A stretch of DNA of 36,864 bases, taken from contig WMKJ01000117.1 in assembly GCA_009733715.1 (NCBI GenBank), positions 1 to 36,864 on the forward strand. The letters run 5' to 3'. Within the stretch, counting starts at the first letter, position 1. Every line of letters begins with the position of its first letter. The translations under genes were made by a program, and so were the position numbers. The notes beneath the pieces are model-generated. The model ran no database searches. It saw only the letters and a list, made by a program, of their open reading frames with translations, and was not told where the DNA came from. Shown here piece after piece: positions 8,518-17,985 of the stretch. The DNA comes from Herpomyces periplanetae. Its lineage: Eukaryota; Ascomycota; Laboulbeniomycetes; Herpomycetales; Herpomycetaceae.

Positions 8518-11500
8518 CTAATCGCCAACTTCGCCATCATTGTTTTCATCATTCTCATCCTCTTCATCATCGGTATCAGGTGGTCGTGGCGTACCCTTAG
8601 CTGTATTCAGCCAATCCAAGTATCGTAACCTTCGTCGCACCTCCTGCTCCTTCTTCTGGCTCCTTGTCATCTTTTTTTTACCCTTTTTACGCCTAACTTT
8701 ACCAATGCAAGCGTCGTCGTCGTCCTCATACGCTTCAGCCTTACTACTACTGCAACTCCCCGCTTTTCCACTCTTTTCGCCTTGTTGGCTTGGTGCATCT
8801 CCGTCTTCGGTAGTTTGTCCTTCAATGTGCAGCATCCCATCTTCCATACGCCAAATTGTCTTGCAAACTTTTTCGATAAACTCTTCGTTATGGGATATTA
8901 AGACAACACCTCCTTTCATTTCCTCAAGCCCGTAAGCTAACCCCGTGATTGTATCCCTATCCAAAAAATTCGTAGGTTCATCCATTACCAATAAATGAGG
9001 TTTATTCCACATTGCACCCGCCAATACAACCTTGATCTTCTGGCCTCCCGAAAGTCCGCTAATTCTCGTATATCGTGATACATCCTCTTCAAGCCCCAAA
9101 TCCCCAAAATGCTTGCACATTTCTCCAATCTCCAAATTCCTATACCCTAGACCCTCTCTAGCCGCTTCCCTATCGTCAAACCGCTGTACCATCTTAAAAA
9201 ATCCCTCCTCCGTTAATCTTTCACGCGATATCCAACTATTCTCCTTAACGGAATATCCCTCCCACTTCACTTCATAAGCGTAACTCTTCCCCTGCTTTCG
9301 CCGTCCCATTATTCCCTCAATACGCTTTTCAGCCTTACCGTCACCCAAATTAATTAGTTTGCTCTTTTGTTTGCCCTCTTCCGCCTCGTTTATCCACCGG
9401 CTTTCCGACAGCAATAATTCTCGATCCTCACCTTTCTCATATCTCCACTGCAAGTATTGACATGGCGTCTTTTCTAAATGCATTAAAACGTGTTCCAGTG
9501 AATGTTGTTTAATGTATCCAATCCGTAGATTAGCATGCCGTTCCACTTTACCTTCCTTGGGTATAATTTCTCCCGTAATAATCTTCATCAATGTTGACTT
9601 TCCCGCCCCATTACGCCCAGTTATCCCAATTCGTGATGATAAACTGATCCCACAAGTCACATTTTTCAAGCTTAACCCTTCTGTTCCCTCATACTGATAC
9701 GAACATCCTCTCAGTCGAATTATCGCTTTAGTGCGACTCTTAACTCCAGTCAACATTCCAGGTTCGGGAAACTTAATCCTCACTTTGGCCGTTTCGTTCA
9801 ATCCATAATACACCTTTGCTTCCGGTTTATGCTTGACTAGTGCGCCCAAATTTCCCTTGAAATGCTCCAGCTTCTTTGCTGTATCTTCATAGTAGTATAT
9901 GTCTGTGCATACTTCATCCATAAAGCCTGAATCATGACTCACTATTAAACTCGTTACTTCTCCGTGTTGCTTCAAGTACCCTTCTAACCACTTGACACTC
10001 TGTGTATCCAAATGATTTGTCGGTTCGTCCAATAGTAAAATGTCCGCTCCCTGTATCATTGCCCGTGCTAGAGCTAATTTCATTTTCCATCCCCCCGAAA
10101 GTCTTCCAACCGGTTCACCTTGCTTTTCCCTCGTAAATCCTACTTCTTCCAGTATACATCGCATCCGTTCCACGTCTTGTACACACTCCTTTCCTTCACG
10201 GACGTAATCTATAACACTAACATCACGACATTCTCCTTGATTATACTCAACAAAGCACACTCTAACAACATCGCGCCCCGGAAAGCCTTCCACTTTACCC
10301 TCCGCTATACTTCTCAATAACGTTGATTTACCCGCTCCATTGCGTCCACACACTCCGTACCTGTGCCCCTTCAATAGTCGTAAATTGGCCTGCGACAAAA
10401 GTATTCTCGCTCCATAACCCAGAGAAAACGTTGCATTGACGATTTCAACATCTGTATCCTCATCTCCATCACCACTTCTATTGCTTGATCTAATACTCTG
10501 AGCTCTCTTGACGCTCCAATCATCCAATATTGCAACCAGTCGTTCGGCTTCCAATTCATTCCTGCTTACCCCTTTCAAATACCCTCCCAAATAACACTTT
10601 ATCCGCCCCACCGCATCATGGTTGATATTACCCGCAATTAATCCTCCAATATACTCAAACTGTATCCACGAATTCAACCCATTTTTTGTATCAGCTTCAG
10701 TAGTGTCCGCCATCATTTCAGCGTCGGTCCGACCCTGAACTTTTTCCAAATTACGGCTTATTACTTCTCTTACTTCCTTCACACTACACAGCTTCTCACG
10801 GGTTTCGCTTTTTCGCTCCAACACTTGTTTCATTACAGATAATGCACGTCCTGCCAGTGCACGTACCTCCGGCAACGATGCACGTTGCTCGACTCCTCTA
10901 ACACCCGGCTCTAATCTCGGTAAGAATGCTCGTGCTTCATCCGGCTCGTGAACTAATTTGGTTAAATTCTCAATCACTGCAACAGCACGCCTTAATACAT
11001 CTTGACTCGTATTTGCCGTGTTCAGGACCCGCTCTAGTATAGGCGTAACCAATGCTAATACTGATGCTCGCACTACTGCCACAAAAGTAGTCTGAGACAA
11101 CGCTAACACAGCCTTTTGTAAGTTTTGCGCGTCCGGCTTCTGCATACTCTGAATTAATAGTTCAATCCGTGGTGCAATGTCGTCGTTTTTAAGTAGCTTA
11201 CTCAAAGCCTTCATTGTATTGACCGCTTGCACGTTTACCTCACTCTTGAATTCATGCATACACATTTCCACAAGTGGAATTATTCGAGTCATTTGCTCAT
11301 TCATTAAACTCTCTAAAATCATCCGTTTTTCACTATCATCATCATCCTGACCAGTCTTCGCTGGCCCGTTGGCTCGCTTTGCCATACGTTCTACCAATTT
11401 CAACGCTCCCAGCATCACCTGCCATTTACCACCCTGGGATTCTTCCAAAATTTTCAGAATTAATGGTAAAAACCATACCCCCTTAGCTTCGGGACACAAG

Positions 11501-12000
11501 CATGTGGAGAAACTGATTAATGCTTTCATGGCGGATTTTCGTACATCTTCAACCTTATCGGCTAAGCAGTCTAACAATTCACGAATTACCAATCCACCAT
11601 TCTCCAGTAGTAATGTAGCTTCCAAGCATGGTTCACAATTTAGTACACCCTTTAACAGGATTCCAATAGTATAGACTGCACATTCACGACGGACGTTATG
11701 CTTACGATCTTTTGCTGTTTTAGCCAGTACATCAACAATGCCATAGGCCAGTTCGGCAAGGTTTGCACCTAAAAGTGCATTCAATCCGATTCGTTGTTTA
11801 GTTAACAAGTTGATCATCCATTCAGTATGATAAACTCCGTGTAATTCATTCTTTCCCCAACGGTCATCAGGGTTAACAATAATGTCCCGTAATTCATCAG
11901 CCGCTGTATGTCCCCTTGCCGTTGTATTATCCAGCTTAAAAATTTCCCCGAGCTGCTGAATCGCGAGCGTTACACGATCATTCTCGGTAACATTACTCAT
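8518..12000 (-). CDS. eEF3/New1/Elf1-type twin ABC ATPase with chromodomain
   Basis: This 1160-residue ribosome-associated ABC-F-like ATPase has no introns and starts at the ATG at 12000. N-terminal HEAT-like helical repeats (about 30-400) lead to a helical bundle (about 440-510). ABC1 has Walker A GRNGAGKST at 552-560, signature LSGGWKMKLALARA, Walker B DILLLDEPTNHLD and SHD. ABC2 has GRNGAGKST at 795-803, LSGGQKIKVVLAGA, LLVMDEPTNFLD and SHN. Between the Q-loop (IKQH) and the signature of ABC2 sits a chromodomain insertion (about 890-940) with the near-canonical motif YEVKWEGYSVKENSW. The tail (1090-1160) has a lysine-rich stretch, then KGTPRPPDTDDEED and more acidic residues. Fungal eEF3 promotes E-site tRNA release and ribosome recycling; New1 and Elf1 are paralogues. 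The canonical chromodomain and the tail make me favour the New1/Elf1 branch over eEF3, without a tree to prove it. It is divergent from the protease gene with an 837-base shared promoter. Confidence 0.92.
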   Translation of the reverse strand: MSNVTENDRVTLAIQQLGEIFKLDNTTARGHTAADELRDIIVNPDDRWGKNELHGVYHTEWMINLLTKQRIGLNALLGANLAELAYGIVDVLAKTAKDRKHNVRRECAVYTIGILLKGVLNCEPCLEATLLLENGGLVIRELLDCLADKVEDVRKSAMKALISFSTCLCPEAKGVWFLPLILKILEESQGGKWQVMLGALKLVERMAKRANGPAKTGQDDDDSEKRMILESLMNEQMTRIIPLVEMCMHEFKSEVNVQAVNTMKALSKLLKNDDIAPRIELLIQSMQKPDAQNLQKAVLALSQTTFVAVVRASVLALVTPILERVLNTANTSQDVLRRAVAVIENLTKLVHEPDEARAFLPRLEPGVRGVEQRASLPEVRALAGRALSVMKQVLERKSETREKLCSVKEVREVISRNLEKVQGRTDAEMMADTTEADTKNGLNSWIQFEYIGGLIAGNINHDAVGRIKCYLGGYLKGVSRNELEAERLVAILDDWSVKRAQSIRSSNRSGDGDEDTDVEIVNATFSLGYGARILLSQANLRLLKGHRYGVCGRNGAGKSTLLRSIAEGKVEGFPGRDVVRVCFVEYNQGECRDVSVIDYVREGKECVQDVERMRCILEEVGFTREKQGEPVGRLSGGWKMKLALARAMIQGADILLLDEPTNHLDTQSVKWLEGYLKQHGEVTSLIVSHDSGFMDEVCTDIYYYEDTAKKLEHFKGNLGALVKHKPEAKVYYGLNETAKVRIKFPEPGMLTGVKSRTKAIIRLRGCSYQYEGTEGLSLKNVTCGISLSSRIGITGRNGAGKSTLMKIITGEIIPKEGKVERHANLRIGYIKQHSLEHVLMHLEKTPCQYLQWRYEKGEDRELLLSESRWINEAEEGKQKSKLINLGDGKAEKRIEGIMGRRKQGKSYAYEVKWEGYSVKENSWISRERLTEEGFFKMVQRFDDREAAREGLGYRNLEIGEMCKHFGDLGLEEDVSRYTRISGLSGGQKIKVVLAGAMWNKPHLLVMDEPTNFLDRDTITGLAYGLEEMKGGVVLISHNEEFIEKVCKTIWRMEDGMLHIEGQTTEDGDAPSQQGEKSGKAGSCSSSKAEAYEDDDDACIGKVRRKKGKKKMTRSQKKEQEVRRRLRYLDWLNTAKGTPRPPDTDDEEDENDENNDGEVGD

Positions 12001-12124
12001 AATTTTTTAACGCTGCGTGAACTTCCGCCCACGCACACACCAACCAACTAACCGATCACGACGATAATACCTACACCGTATTGGGTGTATCCTTAGTACA
12101 GGTAGCTTTGTCCAAGCTATTAAA

Positions 12125-12131
12125 CCAATCA
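12125..12131 (+). promoter_or_regulatory. CCAAT box
   Basis: CCAATCA matches the full binding consensus of the HAP/CBC (NF-Y) complex. It is about 125 bases upstream of the ABC ATPase start codon. Confidence 0.4.
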
Positions 12132-12593
12132 ACACCCAACTTTTCCTTTCTACTTAAATTCAAGTAAAACGGAAAAATTAAACTTTTTTGAATACAATCT
12201 TGTACAGCAAAAAAGCCGTCAATTACAAGAATGTATTCGTGCACAAGAGAAAAACGTGGATCACCGTCGCTGTGCGGACTTTCGCCAAAATCCCTTCCAC
12301 CGCATAAAAGATTTCCCTCCCCCGAAAATCACATGACCCTTTTTCCCCGCACGTCATCTGATCCAGCTTAGTAAGTGCCAATTGGAAATTTTGGCGATTA
12401 AAATTGTCGGCACCAAGATCGCGATACTTGCAAGGTTAGAAAATCTGAACCAACGTTTCACCTCCCATTAGTTTTATTATTCGATTGATTCGACTTGTCG
12501 CTTACGCTTGATTGATCGTTTTAATATTCTTTGCACTTAAGTGGTTTTGTTGGAGGTTTCACTGGTACTATAATAACCACTTTCGTCGCTCTT

Positions 12594-12613
12594 TGTGTGC
12601 GCGCGTACGCGCG
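12594..12613. repeat. Alternating purine-pyrimidine run with 14-bp perfect palindrome
   Basis: A 20-base strictly alternating pyrimidine-purine run from 12594 to 12613 ends in the palindrome CGCGCGTACGCGCG (12600-12613). It could adopt Z-form DNA or bind a dimeric factor. It is about 225 bases upstream of the protease start. Confidence 0.5.
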
Positions 12614-12837
12614 AGCGCTTGTCTCGTCCATCGTGGGTGTGCGTATGCACACAAACACATGCGTAGCGTAGGCTTGCACACACACTTACTTTACTATTAG
12701 TGTCTAAACTTAAGTGTATAGTCGTCAACATATGCGTGTACGAGCTTACACAATCTTCTGCTACACTATAACGCGTTACTTTAGCAATTCCTTCACTTGT
12801 CTCTGCTTTCCCTTGGCATATCCTGGTCTAACTCACA

Positions 12838-14874
12838 ATGCGTGTACCTAATTGTATCATCGCTGCACTCGCCCGTATAACTCAGGCGCTAATTGAAGCT
12901 CAGCCCTTATGGCCAACTTACGTGCATCTAATCGTATCGGCCCTCTTACCAATTTACACGGCATCCTACGCTTCTCTAAATTGCCCATCGTCTGCGGAGC
13001 CTGTACGCCGTTCTTCAAAGCAACGTAAACATTCATCTCACGTCAAGCCGACCCATTCGTCACACCTTGACGCCGTGTCTACTACTTTTATGCCAACTGC
13101 CGATAAATCGTCTGATTCTGATGATACTTGCGAGAGTGATATTGACGATAGTGACGACATGGAATATACAGATCCCCGTAATACTACCGCGCGTCGTCGA
13201 ATTGAGGGTTTGGCCCCATTAGACGCTATCATCTACCCTGTGGTAGCTGGTTGCTTGCTTACAGCGTTATTCTTTCTTATTAAATGGTTAGATGACCCAT
13301 CACTCCTCAGTCTTATTTTGAATGTCTACTTTTCCGTTTTTGGCTTGTTTTCAATTACTGAATTCCTATCCGATGCATCAAACGGATTTGTCCGTTTGGT
13401 CTTCCCAACTCGGTATATTGATCATGGTGTTCTATTTGTCCTGGATGCCCGTAAACGTCAAGCTGCCATTGTCGGGCCCAGGTCCCTACACGATTCCTAT
13501 CGTTCTTCTCCCTTACCGGGCATTCTGTCTCGTATTCCGCTGTGTAGTTCAGCTGAACAAGCTTTATGGAGTTTCCGTCATCTCGTAAAGTGCACTATGG
13601 TATTAACCGTCAACATTCATAATACTGGCTCAATTCGTGCTAACTTTCGCTTGTCAAATTTGTTATGTTTTCTCACCGCCTTCATTGCTGTTCTTTACTA
13701 CAATCTCGTATCCAGGCCGTGGTGGCTAACGAATCTATTTGGCTTCTCTCTGTCGTACGGAGCTCTACAGTTAATGTCGCCAACTACATTTGGTACAGGA
13801 ACTTTAGTACTGATCGGATTATTCTTTTACGATATTTACATGGTTTTCTCCACGCCGATGATGGTGACTGTGTCCAAGTCGCTAGATGTTCCAATTAAAC
13901 TTCTATTCCCCCGTCCTGATAGTTTGTCAACACCCACACCAACTTACGCTATGTTAGGTCTCGGGGATATTGTTCTACCCGGCTTAATGATTTGTCTGGC
14001 ATTACGCTTTGATTTATACATGCATTATATGCGCAAGCAGATTCACTCTGGCATTTCAACTTCTTCCGATCCCCGTGTTATCAAGGCTATTTATAAAGCA
14101 CCCTCTGATTTTTCGGCGTGCTTTTGGTTGACATCATGGACTAATTTCTTGCTTCCTCCTCTATGGCGTTCGCCTCCCCTGGATATCGATGTCCCATCGT
14201 CCCCTCTACGCCGCTTCGACAAACCGTACTTTCGTGCTAGTATTGTTGCTTACGTGCTAGGATTGATGTGTACCCTGTTGTCAATGCACATTATGAAACA
14301 TCCACAACCTGCCCTACTCTACCTCGTTCCCACTGTGTTAACTTCACTTTGGTTAACCGCAGTAATCCGTGGCGAGTTATCCTTCTTTTGCAATTACACT
14401 GAATCAACCGAGACATCTGATACCGTAGCCTGTAAAACCGGCCGAGATTCTAAGCCGAGCCGGAAAACTTCCCTATCCGATTCCACAAGCCTTGCCCACT
14501 CCAGCATCTTCTCTCCCCACAAACTCCGGAGTAACGAAAATGTTATGTATTCGGCTTTACGACGATTTATCCGTTTTGATCCACCGACCCCCGCCAAATC
14601 CGATTCTACTTCCGAAACATCGAGCAAACATTGTCACCCTCGCACGACACTTTTATCACTCAGTCTAACAATTCCCACTCTTGCTTGTGTGCCTAAATCC
14701 AAATTATCAGCGGATGGCATTTCTTTATTGCCCAATTCCGAAATTGATGCTATTGCGAGCGCTCGTTCTGATTCAATGATGCCCACTGCTGTTAATCGTC
14801 ATTCCCGTTACCAAAATTCAAAGGCTGATTCTAACGATCACGCATCGCGTGAGAAGCGTCCCAGAATAATATGA
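12838..14874 (+). CDS. Signal peptide peptidase-type GxGD intramembrane aspartyl protease
   Basis: This 678-residue polytopic membrane protein is probably a presenilin-fold protease of the endoplasmic reticulum (SPP/Ypf1 family), which cleaves signal-peptide remnants and other type II membrane segments. The three hallmark motifs are present: YD at 331-332 in FYDIYMVF (catalytic Asp332), GLGD at 374-377 (catalytic Asp377) and PAL at 491-493. Hydrophobic segments occur near 25-45, 128-150 and 155-176 and in the catalytic core from about 275 onward. A polar, strongly acidic stretch (about 85-115) separates the first two segments. After the PAL segment comes a Ser-rich cytosolic tail of about 150 residues (530-678) without a recognised domain, so the protein is longer than typical SPPs. 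There are no introns and the stop is TGA. It converges with the nucleoporin gene 113 bases away. Confidence 0.93.
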   Translation: MRVPNCIIAALARITQALIEAQPLWPTYVHLIVSALLPIYTASYASLNCPSSAEPVRRSSKQRKHSSHVKPTHSSHLDAVSTTFMPTADKSSDSDDTCESDIDDSDDMEYTDPRNTTARRRIEGLAPLDAIIYPVVAGCLLTALFFLIKWLDDPSLLSLILNVYFSVFGLFSITEFLSDASNGFVRLVFPTRYIDHGVLFVLDARKRQAAIVGPRSLHDSYRSSPLPGILSRIPLCSSAEQALWSFRHLVKCTMVLTVNIHNTGSIRANFRLSNLLCFLTAFIAVLYYNLVSRPWWLTNLFGFSLSYGALQLMSPTTFGTGTLVLIGLFFYDIYMVFSTPMMVTVSKSLDVPIKLLFPRPDSLSTPTPTYAMLGLGDIVLPGLMICLALRFDLYMHYMRKQIHSGISTSSDPRVIKAIYKAPSDFSACFWLTSWTNFLLPPLWRSPPLDIDVPSSPLRRFDKPYFRASIVAYVLGLMCTLLSMHIMKHPQPALLYLVPTVLTSLWLTAVIRGELSFFCNYTESTETSDTVACKTGRDSKPSRKTSLSDSTSLAHSSIFSPHKLRSNENVMYSALRRFIRFDPPTPAKSDSTSETSSKHCHPRTTLLSLSLTIPTLACVPKSKLSADGISLLPNSEIDAIASARSDSMMPTAVNRHSRYQNSKADSNDHASREKRPRII

Positions 14875-14987
14875 TCAGTATACGATATCTTGTGTAAATG
14901 CCTGGGCTTCATTTTCATACATGGTTACACACTTCACGCGTCGACGTTGCGGTCCCGTTTTCTGATCCTCATCCAGTGAATATCGTG

Positions 14988-17084
14988 TCACTCATCCCGA
15001 ATCCCGCAGAAATCTGTTCCAAACACCCAGTCGATCCAAGCCCAGAATCGCCAGTAAAAGCTAGCGCTGATCCAGTCAAATTCTCCAGAGTCAAGTCGGG
15101 GAACCTGGGTCCCGATGATCATGGCGGAGCGTGTATTGGCAACACCCCCACTACTTGTTCCGCTTCGCCGTGTGGATATCGCTCCAGAGTTCAATGGTCC
15201 GCGCGAACTTGATTTACCCTTTCCATTGTAGTCTAGAGACTCCTGCCGCGGGTTCCTTGTATTGCTGCTTTCACAATTTCTTGTCGTTCGATTATCCCCG
15301 TTAGTTATATGGGGGCTTTCTCCACCGAAAATAAAGTATCGCAAAATGGGGATTCGTTCGATTATACTCTGCCAGACAGGCGTTGAAGGTAGAAGAGCCT
15401 CGTCTGCGGGTCTTAATATCACTCGCTTTGCCCCCGGCATTCGTGATGAGTTGGTTAATTCATCAGCCTGAAATGATTCCCTAGGTACATCTGTATACCC
15501 ACGTTCACCATTTTCACCAACATTCCACCTTGCATATTTATGCGTATCCGATCCATCTGACTTGCCCGTTATTGTAACACCACCTTTCCGCATTCGTACG
15601 CGTAAACCTGTAGTTTTTAACCCGTTCGGTTCATCATTATTCCAGAGTCCACCTGGCATCATACTCATTTCTTTAATCGGTGAATCGTTTCTAGAGGGTG
15701 CGCGGGATAATCGATCCGTTTTATGATTTCGCCACGCTGTACTTTCTCCCTCGCTATCACGCCATTTAACGGTCTGTCCGTCATTTGTATTGCCCTGCCA
15801 ATTATTCGTAAATTCTGGGGTTGATGTGTTGATTGATACACCTGAAAAGTCATCTTCCCCGTCCCTTACGGAAATTGATTTTGAAGTTAGTATGGGCATT
15901 GATCCAAATGCTTGGGTTGCTAATAGTCTTGGAGATGGTCCATCCTTGCGTGCCAGGCGAATACTATTCGTTTTGCCCACTTTTCCTAGTATATCCTGGG
16001 GTGTGGCAGGAATTGGTTTGTCCTGTGCGGGCGGGTTCCCATTGTACATTTCGGCGTGAACCATGTATCCGTTGACATAGTGTGGTGAACTGTGGCACGC
16101 ATTTTCCGCAGCTTCGGCTGAGTTAAAGGTAACCTTGATCCAACAATTTCCGCCCTCGTAACGATTTTTCGACAGTATTGCAGACGTTTCAAATTGCCTA
16201 TTGCGATCCCCGCTTCCTATGAAGCCCAGCAAGTCCGGAGTAGTTCCACCACCAGATAATCCGGCATTCCTACCACTGCTCAGGTCAGCGCTACCTCTTC
16301 GGTCGTGTGTTATTGCGCGTTGCTGGCCTTGATGTTGATTTGACCTCCCTACCGTTGACGAGTAGTTGTAACGAGATTTAAGAGACTGTCGGGGATAATC
16401 TTCATAAATAAATCCTTTTGATACTCGCTCATAAAACTCTATTGCAGCGTACTGCAGATGGGATGGAAAGCCGTATATCATGACACACTTGGGCTCGCCC
16501 ATACGATTAAGTAGTGCACTACTGCTATTACTCAGTAAATTTGGCACAGAAGTGCAGGATTCCAGAGAGTGGTTACTCCCAGTCCCTGTTCCTCCTTCTC
16601 GTCGACTGGATGCATTGGACTGAGCAAAACTTGATAGGGGATTTCGACGAAGGGAACCACCAGCGGTCAGGTTGTGCATTGTTTTGCCGTTAAGGATTCC
16701 AGAAGGTCCTGATCCTGTGGTATCTGTGTATCCAATATTGGAACTTCGTTGACTCTTTGACGTTGATTTCGCAATGAATGAGCCCACTACGTCATCCTCC
16801 ACACGAATATTCTCCTGACGGACAAGATCATCCCGAGATGTTCGAGCCGGTGTAGCCCGGGATCGAGTGTTAATGGCTTGATGAGCATGAGGTAAACGCA
16901 TGACGGGTGAACCAAATGGACCACTGTCTTCGGGTAAACCGCCGTGATGCCCTGTGTACCCGCGAACTGTGCTGTTACCGCGCAGGCTTTCTGCACTATC
17001 GAATACGTGGGATAGCAACCGTCCGGTATTAGATTCGTACTCCGACGTTCCCGTATCGTGACCGTGTAAACCGCGAAATGACAT
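14988..17084 (-). CDS. NUP53: Nup53/Nup35-type nucleoporin (MPPN/RRM-Nup35 domain)
   Basis: This 698-residue protein starts at the ATG at 17084; the upstream continuation of the frame begins only with GTG. Residues 1-190 are disordered, rich in Ser, Gly and Arg. An atypical RRM fold follows: a first strand at about 197-206 (EPKCVMIYGF), a helix (QYAAIEFYERV), then a roughly 75-residue Gly/Ser/Gln-rich insertion, and then GNCWIKVTFNSAEAAENAC and the final strand near 339-348. In Nup35/53 proteins this domain dimerises and binds other nucleoporins. The extreme C-terminus (FYWRFWAWIDWVFG) is an aromatic amphipathic helix, matching the membrane-binding C-terminal helix of Nup53/Nup59. Together these support an inner-ring pore scaffold protein touching the nuclear membrane. 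It is about 175 residues longer than yeast Nup53. It is tandem with, and upstream on the map of, the NIMA kinase gene. Confidence 0.85.
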   Translation of the reverse strand: MSFRGLHGHDTGTSEYESNTGRLLSHVFDSAESLRGNSTVRGYTGHHGGLPEDSGPFGSPVMRLPHAHQAINTRSRATPARTSRDDLVRQENIRVEDDVVGSFIAKSTSKSQRSSNIGYTDTTGSGPSGILNGKTMHNLTAGGSLRRNPLSSFAQSNASSRREGGTGTGSNHSLESCTSVPNLLSNSSSALLNRMGEPKCVMIYGFPSHLQYAAIEFYERVSKGFIYEDYPRQSLKSRYNYSSTVGRSNQHQGQQRAITHDRRGSADLSSGRNAGLSGGGTTPDLLGFIGSGDRNRQFETSAILSKNRYEGGNCWIKVTFNSAEAAENACHSSPHYVNGYMVHAEMYNGNPPAQDKPIPATPQDILGKVGKTNSIRLARKDGPSPRLLATQAFGSMPILTSKSISVRDGEDDFSGVSINTSTPEFTNNWQGNTNDGQTVKWRDSEGESTAWRNHKTDRLSRAPSRNDSPIKEMSMMPGGLWNNDEPNGLKTTGLRVRMRKGGVTITGKSDGSDTHKYARWNVGENGERGYTDVPRESFQADELTNSSRMPGAKRVILRPADEALLPSTPVWQSIIERIPILRYFIFGGESPHITNGDNRTTRNCESSNTRNPRQESLDYNGKGKSSSRGPLNSGAISTRRSGTSSGGVANTRSAMIIGTQVPRLDSGEFDWISASFYWRFWAWIDWVFGTDFCGIRDE

Positions 17085-17985
17085 GATTGCACAGTGTTGA
17101 TAGATTAACAGATAAAATATAGAAGGATTAAGAACGTGATACACATACACACATGCGTACGAAAGCGCATGCACACGCGTGGGGACAGGCTAGCTTTCAC
17201 GGACCGAGAATCGGGGCGTGATATTTCGATGTTTTCTTGTCAAAGGCCCAAATTAAAATATCATTCAGGATAACCCTAGTGGGTAAATCAAGGAAACCGC
17301 GGCAATGAGTCTCCAGATAAGCAATTCAAGTCGTATCTTGCACGCATCCACATTCAGGTCATGGCAAGCAGAACGTCAAATTACTTCGCGAACATTGAAA
17401 AACGGAAAATTTTCCGACACGTCCAAGTCTGCTTAAACGGCGACGGGCGGGCATCCCGTGACCGAAAAGCACGTGAATCTGCTGCGCCACACACAGCCCC
17501 ACGGGTTACCGGTTTAGGAAGTTTGTTTACAGGGCGCTGGGGGTGTATAGTTTGGTTTAGGAGGGAAAAATTGCAAGATGGACTACTGAAAAAGGGAAAA
17601 GGATGGTGGAAGTGTAAAGATTGAATGGGGGTAAATTATTAAACAAGGTTTGCGCCAAAGGCAAACATTAGGTTAAGCTGGATTAGAAGAACAACAGGGA
17701 TAAATTATGTACGGCACGCACGGGTAGTTGGGCGCATGTATGAAAGTAGAATCCAAAAATCACGCTGTAACGTTTACATATGAGAGATTGTATCAAGTGT
17801 GGGTAAAAGAGTATGAGCGTTCATACAAACCAAAACGTGTGTCAGCGAAAGAGTATGAACGTATACTAATATTTCAGCGATTGAAAAACATAGAAGCATG
17901 CGATGCACAGTGCAAGTAACCGGCAACTTTTTATTGAGCGCATCGCTGGCTCAATTCGTATGGTTACGTCAACTAACCTTGAATT
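17085..17985. promoter_or_regulatory. Intergenic region, nucleoporin promoter and kinase 3' end
   Basis: This 901-base gap lies between tandem minus-strand genes. At 17143-17180, some 60-100 bases before the nucleoporin start, is an alternating purine-pyrimidine stretch (ACACATGCGTACG, GCGCATGCACACGCGTG). Two short plus-strand frames are present (17361-17624, which starts with an ATG, and 17740-17919, which contains a repeated KEYER peptide), but neither has support. Confidence 0.4.

Larger units (their letters stand above)
12001..12837. promoter_or_regulatory. Divergent promoter region, ABC ATPase (-) and intramembrane protease (+)
   Basis: This 837-base region is shared by two diverging genes. 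It holds a CCAATCA box at 12125-12131, about 125 bases before the ATPase start, and a 14-base perfect CG-rich palindrome at 12600-12613. Unlike the regions upstream of the cyclin and kinase genes, it shows no long purine/pyrimidine strand bias, which fits ordinary housekeeping promoters. Confidence 0.5.

Noticed and set aside
17740-17919. Short plus-strand frame with repeated KEYER
   Set aside because: The repeat comes from a local duplication of GAGTATGA-type DNA; the frame is tiny and antisense to its neighbours' orientation.
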